A stretch of DNA of 64,000 bases from Ashinkailepas kermadecensis. Its lineage: Eukaryota > Arthropoda > Thecostraca > Neolepadidae. Shown one piece after another: positions 14,515 to 64,000 of the stretch. The translations under genes were made by a program, and so were the position numbers. The first letter of the stretch is position 1; the number at the start of each line of letters is the position of its first letter. Where the stretch lies: assembly GCA_034440615.1 (NCBI GenBank), contig JAOTOM010003819.1, positions 1 to 64,000 of the forward strand. Direction: 5' to 3'. Under the pieces are notes generated by a model, which was given only the letters and a program-made list of their open reading frames with translations, was not told where the DNA came from and did no database searches.

Positions 14515-14763
14515 CTAGTTTCCCTGAAGGACATGTTCATATACTTTGCCTAACACTTGCACCCCCTTCTCGGAGAAGTGCAGGCCATCCCTCTGATAGA
14601 GGTCAGATGAGCCATAATCAACATGGACATTCATTGCATGCGTAGGCTTTGAGTATTTCCCCTCCTTACTTTCATGGACAAATATTATTACATCAAGCAA
14701 CTCATATGATAGTGTAAAGTAATCTAAAATGCAACATTGTTGCGGCGCCGAGATTTGGGACAA
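14515..14763 (-). pseudogene. LINE ORF1 C-terminal SGNH esterase remnant
   Basis: Contains DLYQRDGLHFSEKGVQVLGK, matching block V of SGNH/GDSL esterases (Asp-x-x-His). Many CR1-clade LINEs encode an esterase in ORF1, so the position just upstream of the endonuclease supports this assignment. The N-terminal part is missing because a SINE and other sequence begin at 14756. Confidence 0.7.
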
Positions 14764-14920
14764 GTAGTCTAGGGGTAAGATGCCCGTCTCACGATCGAAA
14801 GATTGTGGGTTCTAGTCTCACCTGTCGCTACTCTTCGCCCGCGACCAATCGGCGTGAGAGATTGGCGACGCTACATGACTCAACGGTCGACGTGTCGTAA
14901 AACCAATAACCATCTCGGCC
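14756..14920 (+). mobile_element. tRNA-derived SINE, copy 1
   Basis: Head GGGACAAGTAGTCTAGGGGT (A box region), GTGGGTTCTAGTCTCACC (B box), body CGACCAATCGGCGTGAGAGA and tail TCAACGGTCGACGTGTCG, then AAAACCAATAACCA. Homologous copies lie at 29135, 29817, 47299 and 60065. A possible 8-bp target duplication CCGAGATT occurs at 14748-14755 and 14921-14928, weaker than for the other copies. Confidence 0.85.
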
Positions 14921-14928
14921 CCGAGATT

Positions 14929-15005
14929 AGAACCCACCACGATCCGTACGGAAAGCTGACGCCCTAACCAACTGCGCCAACCGTCCACGTAGCGCGGGCG
15001 GAATA
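14929..15005 (-). mobile_element. Second tRNA-like SINE head, minus strand
   Basis: In reverse complement it reads GGTTGGCGCAGTTGGTTAGG (A box) and GGTGGGTTCTAATCTCGG (B box). Acceptor-stem pairing of a real tRNA is not evident, so a tRNA-derived SINE or tRNA pseudogene is preferred. It lies back to back with the SINE at 14756. Confidence 0.6.
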
Positions 15006-15189
15006 CGCGATGTAGAGCACGCCGACTGAGGAGATGTTTATTTCCTCGACGATCTCTGACGAAGTGCGGTATGTTCTTTACACACCACCTATATTTAATT
15101 CAATTCCTCCCCCCCCTACTTTTGGTGTTATTTTGGCTGCCAACTGAATAGTATGCATTTGCAGAGGAAATGAGTGGGCTCCTTATTTT

Positions 15190-15445
15190 GTGCGTTGTAA
15201 TCATGGATGTGGAGAGGACAATTTTGGGGTAATCGTATATGGAGAAGATCATAAGTATCTTCAAACTTATGAGATCAAAATTTCAGTTTGCACTTTCCAG
15301 TGAATCGTGAGTGCATTATCACAGGTCGGGCCTTTGTCAAGCTGCACCATCTAACCCCCAAATGACAAAAATGAGAAGATAATTTTGTGAAGATAATGTT
15401 CTGGATGCCAAAAATCCAGGAACAGCCTATTTTTCAAATCATGGC
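15190..15445 (+). repeat. Dispersed ~250-bp repeat (MITE-like family), copy 1
   Basis: Key words in order: CAGTTTGCACTTTCCAGTGA, AAAATGAGAAGATAATTTTG, GATAATGTTCTGGATGCCAA and AATCCAGGAACAG. The same series recurs at 42360-42535 and 58610-58860 (plus), and in reverse at 32760-32990 and 61210-61300. No coding capacity. Confidence 0.65.
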
Positions 15446-15519
15446 TATAGGTGTAGATTATATGCCATGTGACATCCAAACATGTAGGTTTCATACCACC
15501 AACTACTACCATCTGTGGG

Positions 15520-15695
15520 GTGGGGATGGCCAAGTGGCTAAAGTGTTGAGCTCTGGATACCAAGGTCCTGGGTTCAACACTCACACCACTCAGGACATTT
15601 CCCAATCCCACTGCTCACCAGGGAAGCAGTGTGGGTGGTGCCATTGCGCCATGATAGTATGTAAAGTGCATCATGAACCACCCAATAAACAAGCA
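15520..15695 (+). mobile_element. tRNA-derived SINE of a different family
   Basis: GGGATGGCCAAGTGGCTAAA gives a type 2-like A box and CCTGGGTTCAACACTC a B box about 45 bp later, followed by a non-tRNA body (CAGGGAAGCAGTGTGGGTGG) and an A-rich end near 15695. The head sequence differs from that of the GGGGACGAGTGG SINE family. Confidence 0.65.
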
Positions 15696-16229
15696 AACAA
15701 ATCCAGCATTTGTATGTGTAGGTTCTGCTTTGTCTATTATGATAGGTTTTGTGCCATCCAAAATTATTGGTGTTAGGTTGGGTTGTCTATTGCATATTAC
15801 CATGGTCATGAAAAAATGCATTGCAACCATGCAACCATGTTACAGTGCCATATGAGCAAATAGTGATGCCAACAGACAAGCATATTTTACCTTGAGTATT
15901 AGTTCAAAAGACCTTAAAGCAGAAAAAAGAGCAACGAGAGTCCAGACTAATATGTTTTTAGGAATCATTAATGCAGGAATTGGTGGAACATGGAGGAATA
16001 GTTAATGAATAAGGTATGTATCTCCTTAAGCAGATGGAATGTTTGCAGGACAATACTAAGGCATATTTTGTAATTTGGTCTATATATCAGTGGCCTAGCT
16101 GATTGTTATTTCATTATTCAATTACTTGCCTTTGATTAGGTGCAGTGCTGCATTGAGCATGATTATGAGTAAGAAAAAGGCATAAAATAACGTTATGCTC
16201 ATACTAAAACAAAGAAATACATCAAATTC
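15696..16229. other. Intergenic sequence between SINE and Penelope-like cluster
   Basis: AT-rich, with no recognisable gene or element. Small ORFs on both strands look random. Confidence 0.4.
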
Positions 16230-17935
16230 ACACTATATATTTCGGCCATGAGCCTTCCTCAACAGTGAACACTGCTACAAAAGCCACAAAAACACATGCC
16301 AAGTGCACCTTGTGACACTAAACTGTAAATCGCCTTCATTTTACATATCACAATATCTACATACTCATAAATTACATACACAGTGACACATTAACATAAG
16401 CCCACATCAAGGTGTATGATCCGTGTGTGTATGCATGTGTCAACTTGCTACCCAGGTGTGTGTGAGTGTCTATGTGTGGATGCAGTTATGTGTTGCATAT
16501 GTGCTTGCCTTAGGCGGTGTATGGAACCAGTTTTATCAGGGTCCAGGAAGCTGTCATTGTGTTTAGTGAATGCTTTTTGTTCCTAATCTCTATTGATTCG
16601 CTGATTTTGAGCCCTACTACATCTTTGCAGACTCACAGAATGGATATGCTGAGTGTTTTAGAGTCGAAAATGCTGCTCGCTTGAGTAATTTTGAAGTGTT
16701 CGCCAAATGGGGTGTTAGTGGTTTTATTTTTAGGGTCTCTTAAGTGCTCATTAAATATGTCCCTAACCGTGCATTTTGTTTCCCCTATATACATGATGTC
16801 CAATGGTCGGCATAGCTGGCATGTTATAAGGTAGACGGTGTTCCGTGTGTGGCAACTGCCTTGAAGTCCTGCCAGACAACAGTGACACTATCAACAAGGA
16901 CGATTCTTACACAACCGAGCTGTACATAAAACCAATGCCGGCGCCCATAATCCTTCCATTTTTATCGGCACACCCCATGCAGACAAAAAGAGCAGTTTTG
17001 TATGCACAGACATTAAGAGTCAAGCGTCTCGGATCTAATGCTGATGCCCGAAACCGAGGCATGCAAACAATCGAAACTTTGTTTCTGGCAAACAACTATC
17101 CACCCCTCATGATCAAAAGAGCCATTTTCAGGTAACACCCGTGAGAAGTACACATACACAAGCGCGACGTTCGGACCCCAAAGACAACGCAACTTTCGTC
17201 AGCCTCCCCTACATAGATGATAAGCTCACAAAAAATAACAGTGGCAATCAAAACCTCAAAGCTATCACTATGTGTAGCATGGCAAAGTGGCAAAACACTT
17301 TCAGAAACTCTGACCAAGTCCACTCTCAACCCACACCCATGTCCTGCTGGGAGCAAAAAGTGTCACTGTTGTCTGGCAGGACTTCAAGGCAGATGCCACA
17401 CACGGAACACCGTCTACCTTATAACATGCCAGCTATACGACCATTGGACATCATGTATATAGGGGAACAAAACGCATGGCTAGGGACAGATTTAATAAGC
17501 ACTTAAGAGACGCAAAAAATATAACCACTAACAACCTATTTGGCGAGCACTTCAAAATCACTCACGTGAGCAGTATTTTCGACTCTAAAACACTCAGCAT
17601 ATCCATTCTGCAAGTCTGCAAAGATGTAGCAGTGCTCAAAATCAGCGAATCAATAGAGATGAGGAACAAAAAGCCTTCATTAAACACAATGACGGCATCC
17701 TGGACCCTGATAAAACCGGTTCCATACACCGCCTAAGGCAAGCACATTTGCAACACATAACTGCATCCACACACAGACATGCACACATACCTGGGTCGCA
17801 AGTTGACACATGCATACACACACGGATCATACACCTTGATGTGGGCTTATGTTAATGTGTCACCGTGAATGTAATTTACGACTATGTAGATATTGTGATA
17901 TATAAAATGAAGGCGATTCACGGTTCAGTGTTACC
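16230..17935 (+). mobile_element. Penelope-like element A with inverted arm
   Basis: The stretch 16311-16889 is the reverse complement of 17360-17935, which carries the GIY-YIG endonuclease end and 3' untranslated part. Between them, plus-strand codons from about 16890 encode the RT C-terminus (TTELYIKPMPAPIILP). Left of the inverted arm, 16240-16268 in reverse complement reads GTTGAGGAAGGCTCATGGCC then GAAATATA, a hammerhead-like core expected near Penelope ends. Inverted partial copies at the 5' side are known for Penelope-like elements. Element A is roughly 60 percent identical in protein to element B, so it is not simply B's own terminal repeat. Confidence 0.8.
16890..17736 (+). pseudogene. 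Penelope-like RT C-terminus plus GIY-YIG endonuclease (element A)
   Basis: Pieces in three ORFs: RT C-terminus (AHPMQTKRAVLYAQTLR), linker with Cys/His cluster (CPAGSKKCHCCLAGLQGRCH), then NTVYLITCQ and HLRDAKN..NLFGEHFKITH from the GIY-YIG nuclease, ending TLIKPVPYTA then stop. Stops and frameshifts near 17135, 17160-17215 and 17460 show it is dead, and the GIY-YIG core tyrosines are disrupted at the 17460 break. Confidence 0.85.
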
Positions 17936-17939
17936 AGGG

Positions 17940-19417
17940 GAAAGTTTGGAAAGGGGAGCTTTTGCACTACGTTGGAAGGAGGAACTGAACAATAAGCGTG
18001 GTCAACAACAGAACTCACAACCAACAAGGACCGATACATTTGCCACACAAAGCATCCACCACCAACAGTCCAACACTGACACTACTCAGGCAGACAACCA
18101 CAACGTACCACATTTAGCGCCCAGATTCAGTGATACCACTACTAGGATGGCACCACAAGCTGGTATTGCTGTTGAATCAGCACTTGGAGCATTAAAACGG
18201 AAAGTCATCAATATTTTCAAAAACCATCGTACCCAATGTCCGCCAAACCACTCACAGGACGAACTAACGGCTCTAAAAAAATTGTGCAAAGACCCCAACG
18301 TCATCGTAAAACGCTCGGATAAATGCAAAGGTTTTGTTCTCATGCCACGGGAATCTTATATAGAAAAGGCTTTAAAAATCACCTCATAATATGAACCCAT
18401 AGGGAAGAACCCGACTAAACGTTTAGAAGCGACTACCAAGAAAATGATTATCGAAACCATGACAGGAAAGATCCCAGACAAAATTGTTAAAGCCATCAAA
18501 CAAAATTCCTCCCGCACAGCAGAACTATATGGCCTCCCTAAAACACATAAACCCGACGTGCCCCTTAGACCTATAGTTTCAGCATGTGGCGACCCTTTGG
18601 ATAAACTGACTTGGTTCCTAGAGAAAATCGTTTCCCAGCTCCTCATCTTTGTACCAGCACATCTAAAAGACACACTAGATTATCTGACTCACTTCGTGAA
18701 CAGTTCCCAAACGCACTACCCCCAGGAGCTATTGCCTTCACAATAGATGTAGTGAATCTTTACGGGAACATACCTACAGCAGAAGCTATTTCTGCTGCCA
18801 TGAATCTTTTCAGCACTCACCTTCCAAAGACTGAAACGTTCGGACTAAATCTCGATGATATCGAAAAATTGTTGACTCATTGCCTTCACAACAACTTCGT
18901 TCGATTTGGACAAAAATATTACCGGCAACAAAATGGCATAGCTTTGGGTAGCCGTATCGCACCATCTTTAGCAGTGATCTTCATGAACGCCATTGAAACA
19001 TTGCTACTGACTTCAACACCGCATCGACCAGCCATATACCTCAGATATATAGATGACATTTTCGGCATATGGACTTATGGCTCAGACTCTTTAAACACAT
19101 TTTTTGCAGACATGAACCGCTTCCATTCCAGGCTAAAATTTACCATAGAGAGAAGCGATCAGTCTACTAACGGCCAAATTTCCTTCCTCGACACACTTCT
19201 AACGGTCAACAGTGACCGGACCTATACAACAGAACTTTTCATTAAACCGATGGCAGCTCCTATTATCCTCCCATACAAATCGGCTCACCCTATCCAAACT
19301 AAACGTTCTGTTCTGTATGCTCAATTACTGAGAGCAATGCGGCTTAGTTCTGACAAGGCAGCCCAAAAAAGAGGTATCGGAAAAATTCAAAGTCTGTTCC
19401 TATCCAATTCCTCATAG
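17940..19417 (+). pseudogene. Penelope-like reverse transcriptase (element B)
   Basis: RT motifs in order: ELYGLPKTHKPDVPLRPIVS, GAIAFTIDVVNLYGNIPTAE (motif A), QQNGIALGSRIAPSLAVIF (motif B), YLRYIDDIFGIW (catalytic YIDD, motif C) and QISFLDTLLTVNSD. Penelope RTs are related to telomerase RT. The stop TAA at 18387 lies before the core, and the frame changes between HFVNSS (18710) and LREQFPNALPPG. All catalytic aspartates are retained. Confidence 0.9.
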
Positions 19418-20090
19418 CATGATACAGAAAACAAAATTTCGAGTATTGGCACGCAATGCCAAATGCAGGCGGCTCGCGACAAGTCAGCACACACACGATA
19501 CAAACGCTTCCAGCTCACATAGATCCACAGACACCACATATATCAGTTTACCATTTATCGATGATTCTCTAGCCAAAAAGGTAGCTTCAGCCATTACTAG
19601 GTCCACACTCTCAATGCGCGTAGCCTGGAAAAGCGGCAAGACACTTTCGGAAATCATGACTAAATCTGCCCTCGACCCTCCACCATGCCCTGCAGGCACT
19701 AGAGCGTGCCAATGCTGCCTGGCTGGTCTTAAAGATAGATGCCACACCAAAAATGTGGTATACAAAATTACGTGTGAGCTTTGCACCTTAGGCACCGCAC
19801 CCATAGCCTATATTGGAGAAACCACACGCATGGTTAGGGACGGATACATGGAACACATCAGAGACGCAAAGAACAAAACGAAAAACACACCTTTTGGAGA
19901 GCATTTTGCCACACATCACCCAGAAAGCACCATCACTCCAACAACGCTCAGCATCACAATCTTGCGGACTTGTAAAGACTTGGCAGAACTCAAAATTGCA
20001 GAATCCATTGAAATCAGGAACCAAAATTCCCCCCTAAACACAATGGTATCATCATGGACCCTTATAAAGCCAGTTCCCTATACAGCATGA
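19418..20090 (+). pseudogene. Penelope-like linker and GIY-YIG endonuclease (element B)
   Basis: An open frame of 223 codons with a Cys/His cluster (CPAGTRACQCCLAGLKDRCH), VVYKITCELC and IAYIGETTRMVRDGYMEHI (the YIG half with the conserved Arg), then NTPFGEHFATHHP and the Glu-bearing KIAESIEIRNQNSPLN. The nuclease makes the nick used for element insertion. It is separated from the RT frame by one frameshift at 19416, otherwise apparently intact. Confidence 0.9.
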
Positions 20091-20360
20091 CACTGTACAG
20101 ACGCCACCTGCACTCGCCGACTTCACCATGTACACACCCACGTGTTCACTCACTCACTCACTCACACACTCGTTCATCCACACACGCGAACACTTCGAGA
20201 GCACTGACATATCACAGATTTGTGTATATAGAAAGGCCAGATGATTTCGCCAATATTGGTAGACGGCTTACTATATATAGCATGTGCGTAAAATTATGTG
20301 CGTAAAATGTCTGTATGTGTATTGTCTCCGAAGAAGGGTGACGCCCGAAATATATTAGAC

Positions 20361-21480
20361 CGATTTTTGATCCTATTTTACTTATTAATATGAGCATTTG
20401 GTTACTTTTTATAATCATCTTTGATCAACTCATCTAAGTGGAAGGTTATTATTTATATCTCAGTTCGTCCATGCTATCCAGGTGTATGATATTGAGAATC
20501 AAGATCATATATCATTTTTAATGATATTAAAAACCGATAACATATGGATTTGTATTTCACTGCTTCCAATTTAATTTTTGATATATGAAAGAAAGTAAGT
20601 TGTCAACTGAACTTCCATTTATAGATTCAATCAAGGGTATATTCCTACCCATCTCACCCCAGTGTTAGTTTTTACAACCATTTATAGCAGCAATGTCAGT
20701 ACATTGTTATTCAGTGTTCTATACAGGGTGATATAAAGCCAGCAAATCTGTTATTCCAGCATTGCTATTTGCATGGTGTTAGATGCTCAAAGTACTGCAG
20801 TGATCATCTGCACCGTAAAAGGAAAATCCCGTCATTCGGCATTATTATTAAATTACTCAGCAAGCCCATCAGTGCCATAATTTTCAGTGAGTAGATTGAA
20901 GCTCATATATTTGGGTGCTGCATGACCAATACAGTCGATGTGCCCCTAAGCCCAAATAACCAACCAAGTTCATATATTAAAATGCCAATCATAATGTAAT
21001 ACTGAATGCAGTCATATGTACCGATCTTGGCCTGGAGGCTGGAGGCACGATTTGCTTGGAATTGGGTCCATTATGTGTTCCTCTGATGTAGCTTTCCCAT
21101 TGGGCATCATTGGCTATCCACCCTGTCTCGAGGTAGGCCTTGGGTCTTCTTCCTCACTTCCCATAATTGGGAATTTTATTTTAGCATTCCACTTCTAGAT
21201 TCATTATAAATGTTGGCAAGCATGATTAAATGAAATGCATGCTTGAGTACATTTCCCACGAAGCCAGTTTGTCTGCTAGTAGCAGATGTGCTACAAGTGC
21301 AGCAGAGGTGCTGCTTCAGGTTGTGTTGCTGGTAAACTAGCTTCCAATCGTTATTTGCGATGGTGAAGTAAGTACACTAAGTTGTTATTCGAAATGTATA
21401 TTATTTGGGAGTCGAAGGGCCTAGGTCCACAATTCATGTTAGCTGGATCAGTGTCAGTAGGCGCCGTGTCTAAACCGACG
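20361..21480 (+). other. Intergenic region upstream of Ocrl exon 1
   Basis: No gene is recognised. A short dispersed repeat with CAGTCGATG and CCAAATAACCAACC lies at 20917-20967. Any promoter or 5' untranslated exon of Ocrl should lie in or near this interval; GC content rises only after about 21470, and no TATA element could be assigned. Confidence 0.4.
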
Positions 21481-21502
21481 CGTCACGGCAGACCTGGTCG
21501 CC

Positions 21503-61014
<39,512 letters not shown>

Positions 61015-63000
61015 GTCAGTGCCTGCGTGCCTGCGATGACAGTGCCTGCGATCTGCGATGAACCGCACCGAAACGGTGGCCGTTACGACAGTCGTGAACA
61101 GGGTGGGAACAAAACAGCATTTTTGTTGGGCGCCAAATGGGCGCCTATGGGCGCCAAATGACCGTGTAGTCGGCGCGCCCTTAAGCCCAAATAATCAATC
61201 AAACAGCATTCCCCTGGATGTTTGGCATCCAGAACATTTTCCTCTCCAGCAAATTATTATCTCATTTTGCCTTTTGGTGGTTGAATGGTGCAGTTGAATG
61301 GTGCACCTCGCATCGCATCAGTGGATACCACGCATACTTCGCGTGAATTTCACACCTGTTTGCTGACGTGGCGCTCGCGCTGATATCCACAGTCGCAATA
61401 CTCTCACCTACGGGAAGCTCACGTAAGCATCCGTTTAACACTGTTGGTACTGTACGACGACACTAACATCCACGCTGGGGAGTAGAGCCGAGCATTCCTC
61501 TCCCGGTAATTGTTTATGCTTGTCGAAAGCCTGATGCTGCACCATTTGTCTTCGGATGGGTACAAATCAATCTGTTGAATTTCATGTTGGATGGTCCGAT
61601 ATCTTTTAACGGATACATAGAGGATATATCTAAGCTAATCATGTCAATATGGATGGGCAACTTTACCATTGTTGCCCGTGAAGCTCGGGCGAATAGCCTC
61701 ACTGATGGAGCACGGGCAATATAAGACTGGGTACATGTCGTGTGGTGGGGTGATCGCTGCTCCAGATGTTTTGTGGCCATTATCAGCTGCGTAAGTATGC
61801 GGCCACTTAGTGACCATCATCTCCCTTTTGTCTTCCACATCTCCAAATGAGCCGTCAGTTGATCCGCCCCACAGCACTGCACTTAGCTGGTTTTAGCGAT
61901 GTTGATAGTGCGTTGAAGTTAGATGTACGTTTAAGTCGCTGTTGAGACGCTGCTGCTGTCGTCAGAAGGGAATATGTACCTTTGATTAAATAACTATACG
62001 AAACATTTCAAACATTAACAAAATTTGTTCAGGATATGTCCATGATGTGATGCACCGTTGTGTGTCATATCACGCACAACACGTGGCTATATTGAATTAT
62101 AGCCTCTCTTAAATTGTCAGATATAGCTCCATGAACCTTTTTACTTTTTGGCTAATAATGTGAGAAGCTGCACAGTATGTCAAATAGAAAGCATATTCCA
62201 TGAAGAAATGATCAGCTTGTTTTCGATGCATCCTTTGCCTTGCAGGAGGGCGTATGCTTTTCAATTCATTAAATTTTTATCCTCATTTTAAGAAAATACA
62301 TTACACCTAATGTTATGCTATATTTCAATGACATGAATATGTGCACAGGTGTGAAGACGGGTGTCGTCATTTTGCGACTTGTCGAGCATTGGAAGCGATA
62401 CATCCAACATCTGACCACCAAGCTCTTGTCTTTGTCGCACTACCTATGCAATTGAGATCAGCGGTTTGGCATAAATATGCCGCCACACCCTCGCACTGTG
62501 TGAAAGTCTGAATACTCGATGGAGTCATGGATCAAGAAGAATATCAGGTGTGCATGGTGTATTCACCATGCATACCTGCATGCATACCACCATGCATACC
62601 ACCTTCGGACTGAATACTACATTAATATTTAAGTGAAGAAAAGGATAGGACAGTATGCTGGACAGCAAATGGCTTGTCTGTCTTGGCTTATTGGCTTAAT
62701 GGCTTGTCTGGCTTATTTGGCTTGTCTGTCTTGACACCCGATGGTTGTCCATTTATTACATCAATATTGCAACCGATTCAGAAGGTGTCAGTGTTGGATT
62801 TTCAGTTCTCAGTCTTGGACTCAGAGTGTATAATTTTTGGGCTAGCCAAAATATGGAGTGTATAACCTTGAGAAGCACCAAATAATGTAGGGTATAATTT
62901 TGGGATTTACCAAAATATGGTGTATACCCTAGAAACACTAAGTAATGGAGAGTACACATTTCCTAAAATTTAGTGGATGCTTCCTGGGATGAAAAATAAA
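61015..63000. other. Ocrl: Putative Ocrl intron 14 sequence
   Basis: No RhoGAP-like exon recognised. It contains a short dispersed repeat (61140-61205) and a reverse partial copy of the ~250-bp repeat (61210-61300: GGATGTTTGGCATCCAGAAC). GGCTTATTGGCTTAATGGCT low complexity lies at 62665-62735. Confidence 0.5.
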
Positions 63001-63800
63001 ACACCCTCCAATTATTTTATACTATGTTGCCTAACTCAAAGCCTTTTGGGCATTATTTTGCTCACAACCTGAAAAGTAAGCATTTGCACAGAAAACAAGT
63101 GGTTCCATCATCTAAGTCACCTTCATAAACATGGTACTTCAAAAAACCTACCAGCCCATAATTTTGCTGTGGTGCTGTTAGCAGCAGTGCCAAGAATCTT
63201 GGCAAGATTTGTCCACAGCATAGCTGAGAAGTTTGGGTATTATTGCAGTATAAACTAACAACAAGGCAAGTTTTATACACATTTTACTCGTATTATTATG
63301 CTTTAAGGTGGCAACAAGACAAGTTTTTATACACATTTTCCTCCATGAAGCAAGCAAATGAGTTAGGTTTCGTTAGGTTAGGTTAGTTCAGTTTTTGAAG
63401 TTGGAAAATTTTTGGATTCTTTTAAGAATTGAAGTTATTTTTTTCCTTCAAAAGCAGCTAATGTTAGGTCAGGTTAGGTTTGGTTAGGTTTTTAAATTGT
63501 GAAAAATTTTCAAAGAACAAATTTCTTTGCAGTTTTCTTTTTTATATTTTTTTCTCCAAGGGGAGGTTATGTTAGGTTATGTTGCATATATTTTATTTTT
63601 TAAACATTTATTTTTATGCTATGCTACATAACTCATAGCCCATTCTTGGTGTTATTTTGCTCACAATCTGAAAAGTAAGCATTTGCACAAAAATAGTGCT
63701 CCCATCATCTTAGTCACATTGGTAAACATTGCATTTCAATGAAAATGCCGAGATTTCATAAAACACCTTAAAACACAAATTTACATATTTTACCTCCATG
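63000..63800 (+). repeat. Copies of the 6940-7990 AT-rich element
   Basis: 63005-63150 and 63600-63785 both carry CTCACAACCTGAAAAGTAAG and CATTTGCAC words in the same orientation. 63280-63600 matches 7370-7810, including GGTTAGGTTAGGTTAGTT. A composite of two right ends rather than one intact inverted-repeat copy. Confidence 0.65.
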
Positions 63801-63884
63801 AAGCATACAAAGAATGGGTAAAGTTTGGGTAATCTTTACCTTTCGGCCGACACATACTGCCAAGGTTAGTGATTTGTAAAGCGG

Positions 63885-63950
63885 TGTACCGTGGGGAACA
63901 GTGACGTCACAGGAGTCAGGGAAGTGACGTCACAGGAGTCGGGTGTCGGT
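63885..63950 (+). repeat. Short direct repeat GTGACGTCACAGGAGTC
   Basis: CAGTGACGTCACAGGAGTCA and AAGTGACGTCACAGGAGTCG occur in tandem about 26 bp apart, flanked by GGTAATCTTTACC and GGTAAAGATTACC (63828-63840 and 63949-63961), which are inverted repeats of one another. Each TGACGTCA is a perfect CRE-like palindrome. Confidence 0.75.
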
Positions 63951-64000
63951 AAAGATTACCACGTAACCTGGACTAAGATAATGTAGCATAATATACAAAA

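Larger units (their letters stand above)
11504..14763 (-). mobile_element. CR1-like LINE, near full-length body, 5' truncated
   Basis: On the minus strand the order is: C-terminal ORF1 piece (14763-14515), APE-type endonuclease (14394-13831 continuing into 13862), reverse transcriptase (to 12480) and the remaining RT and C-terminus (12496-11504). The reading frame is broken twice, near 13850 (after LILGDFNLKGY) and near 12490 (after GIAGSILKW); each break is compatible with a small indel. The RT active site FADDLKIF is intact. The 5' end abuts a SINE at 14756 and the 3' end abuts the palindrome at 11503. The domain set matches CR1/L2-type LINEs. It is a recently dead copy. Confidence 0.9.
17936..20360 (+). 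mobile_element. Penelope-like element B (nearly complete)
   Basis: Contains, in order, the N-terminal region (VIVKRSDKCKGFVLM), RT and GIY-YIG endonuclease, followed by about 250 bp of 3' sequence with CACTCACTCACTC repeats and a hammerhead-like motif at about 20328-20356 (CCGAAGAAGGGTGACGCCCG then AAAT). It lies directly downstream of element A. It is broken by one in-frame stop (18387) and two frameshifts (about 18700-18745 and 19416). Confidence 0.88.

Overview
The window is animal genomic DNA: intron-rich genes, GT-AG introns, dense retrotransposons and very many tandem repeats. Short TTAGG/CCTAA runs, Penelope-like, CR1-like and hAT relics, and a secreted trypsin-like protease fit an arthropod, perhaps a crustacean. 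The species assignment is inference. No bacterial or viral genes are seen.

Layout. 1-21,480 is intergenic and repeat-built: a GA/TA/GA microsatellite block (541-1235), an RNase H fragment of a non-LTR retrotransposon (3823-4540, minus), a hAT transposase relic (4558-4830), two copies of one CR1-like LINE (5232-5768 and 11504-14763, minus), an inverted-repeat element (6940-7990), a 2.5-kb foldback palindrome (8987-11503), SINEs, and two Penelope-like elements (16230-20360), one of them with an inverted arm.

21,503-61,014 carries a 14-exon plus-strand gene that I assembled from splice sites and reading phase. It encodes the first 675 residues of a type II inositol polyphosphate 5-phosphatase (Ocrl/INPP5B family): PH domain, complete 5-phosphatase catalytic domain and ASH domain. 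The expected C-terminal RhoGAP-like exons are not in the window and should lie downstream.

Intron 8 of that gene hosts a complete second gene on the opposite strand (49,159-55,597). It has 8 exons and 466 codons, and encodes a secreted trypsin-like serine protease with a signal peptide, a Pro/Arg/Glu-rich repeat prodomain and a full His-Asp-Ser triad. The cleavage site at its catalytic domain is non-canonical.

The most unusual observation is that several tandem arrays inside Ocrl introns are built from, or end exactly at, the splice junctions of the neighbouring exons. Eight tandem copies of the exon 6 acceptor plus the first ~54 bp of the exon precede the real exon 6. About eleven good copies of the exon 4 donor follow exon 4. 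Diverged copies of the exon 5 donor and of the exon 11 and exon 13 acceptors are also visible, and arrays abut exons 2 and 3. Decoy use tested at exons 4 and 6 would give early stops. Other notable structures are 35 CACGTGAC units in intron 2, an inverted minisatellite in intron 7, hairpin insertions, a tRNA-derived SINE family with intact target-site duplications, and one SINE copy that looks like an assembly artefact.

61,015-64,000 holds intronic or flanking DNA with dispersed repeats and no recognisable exon.
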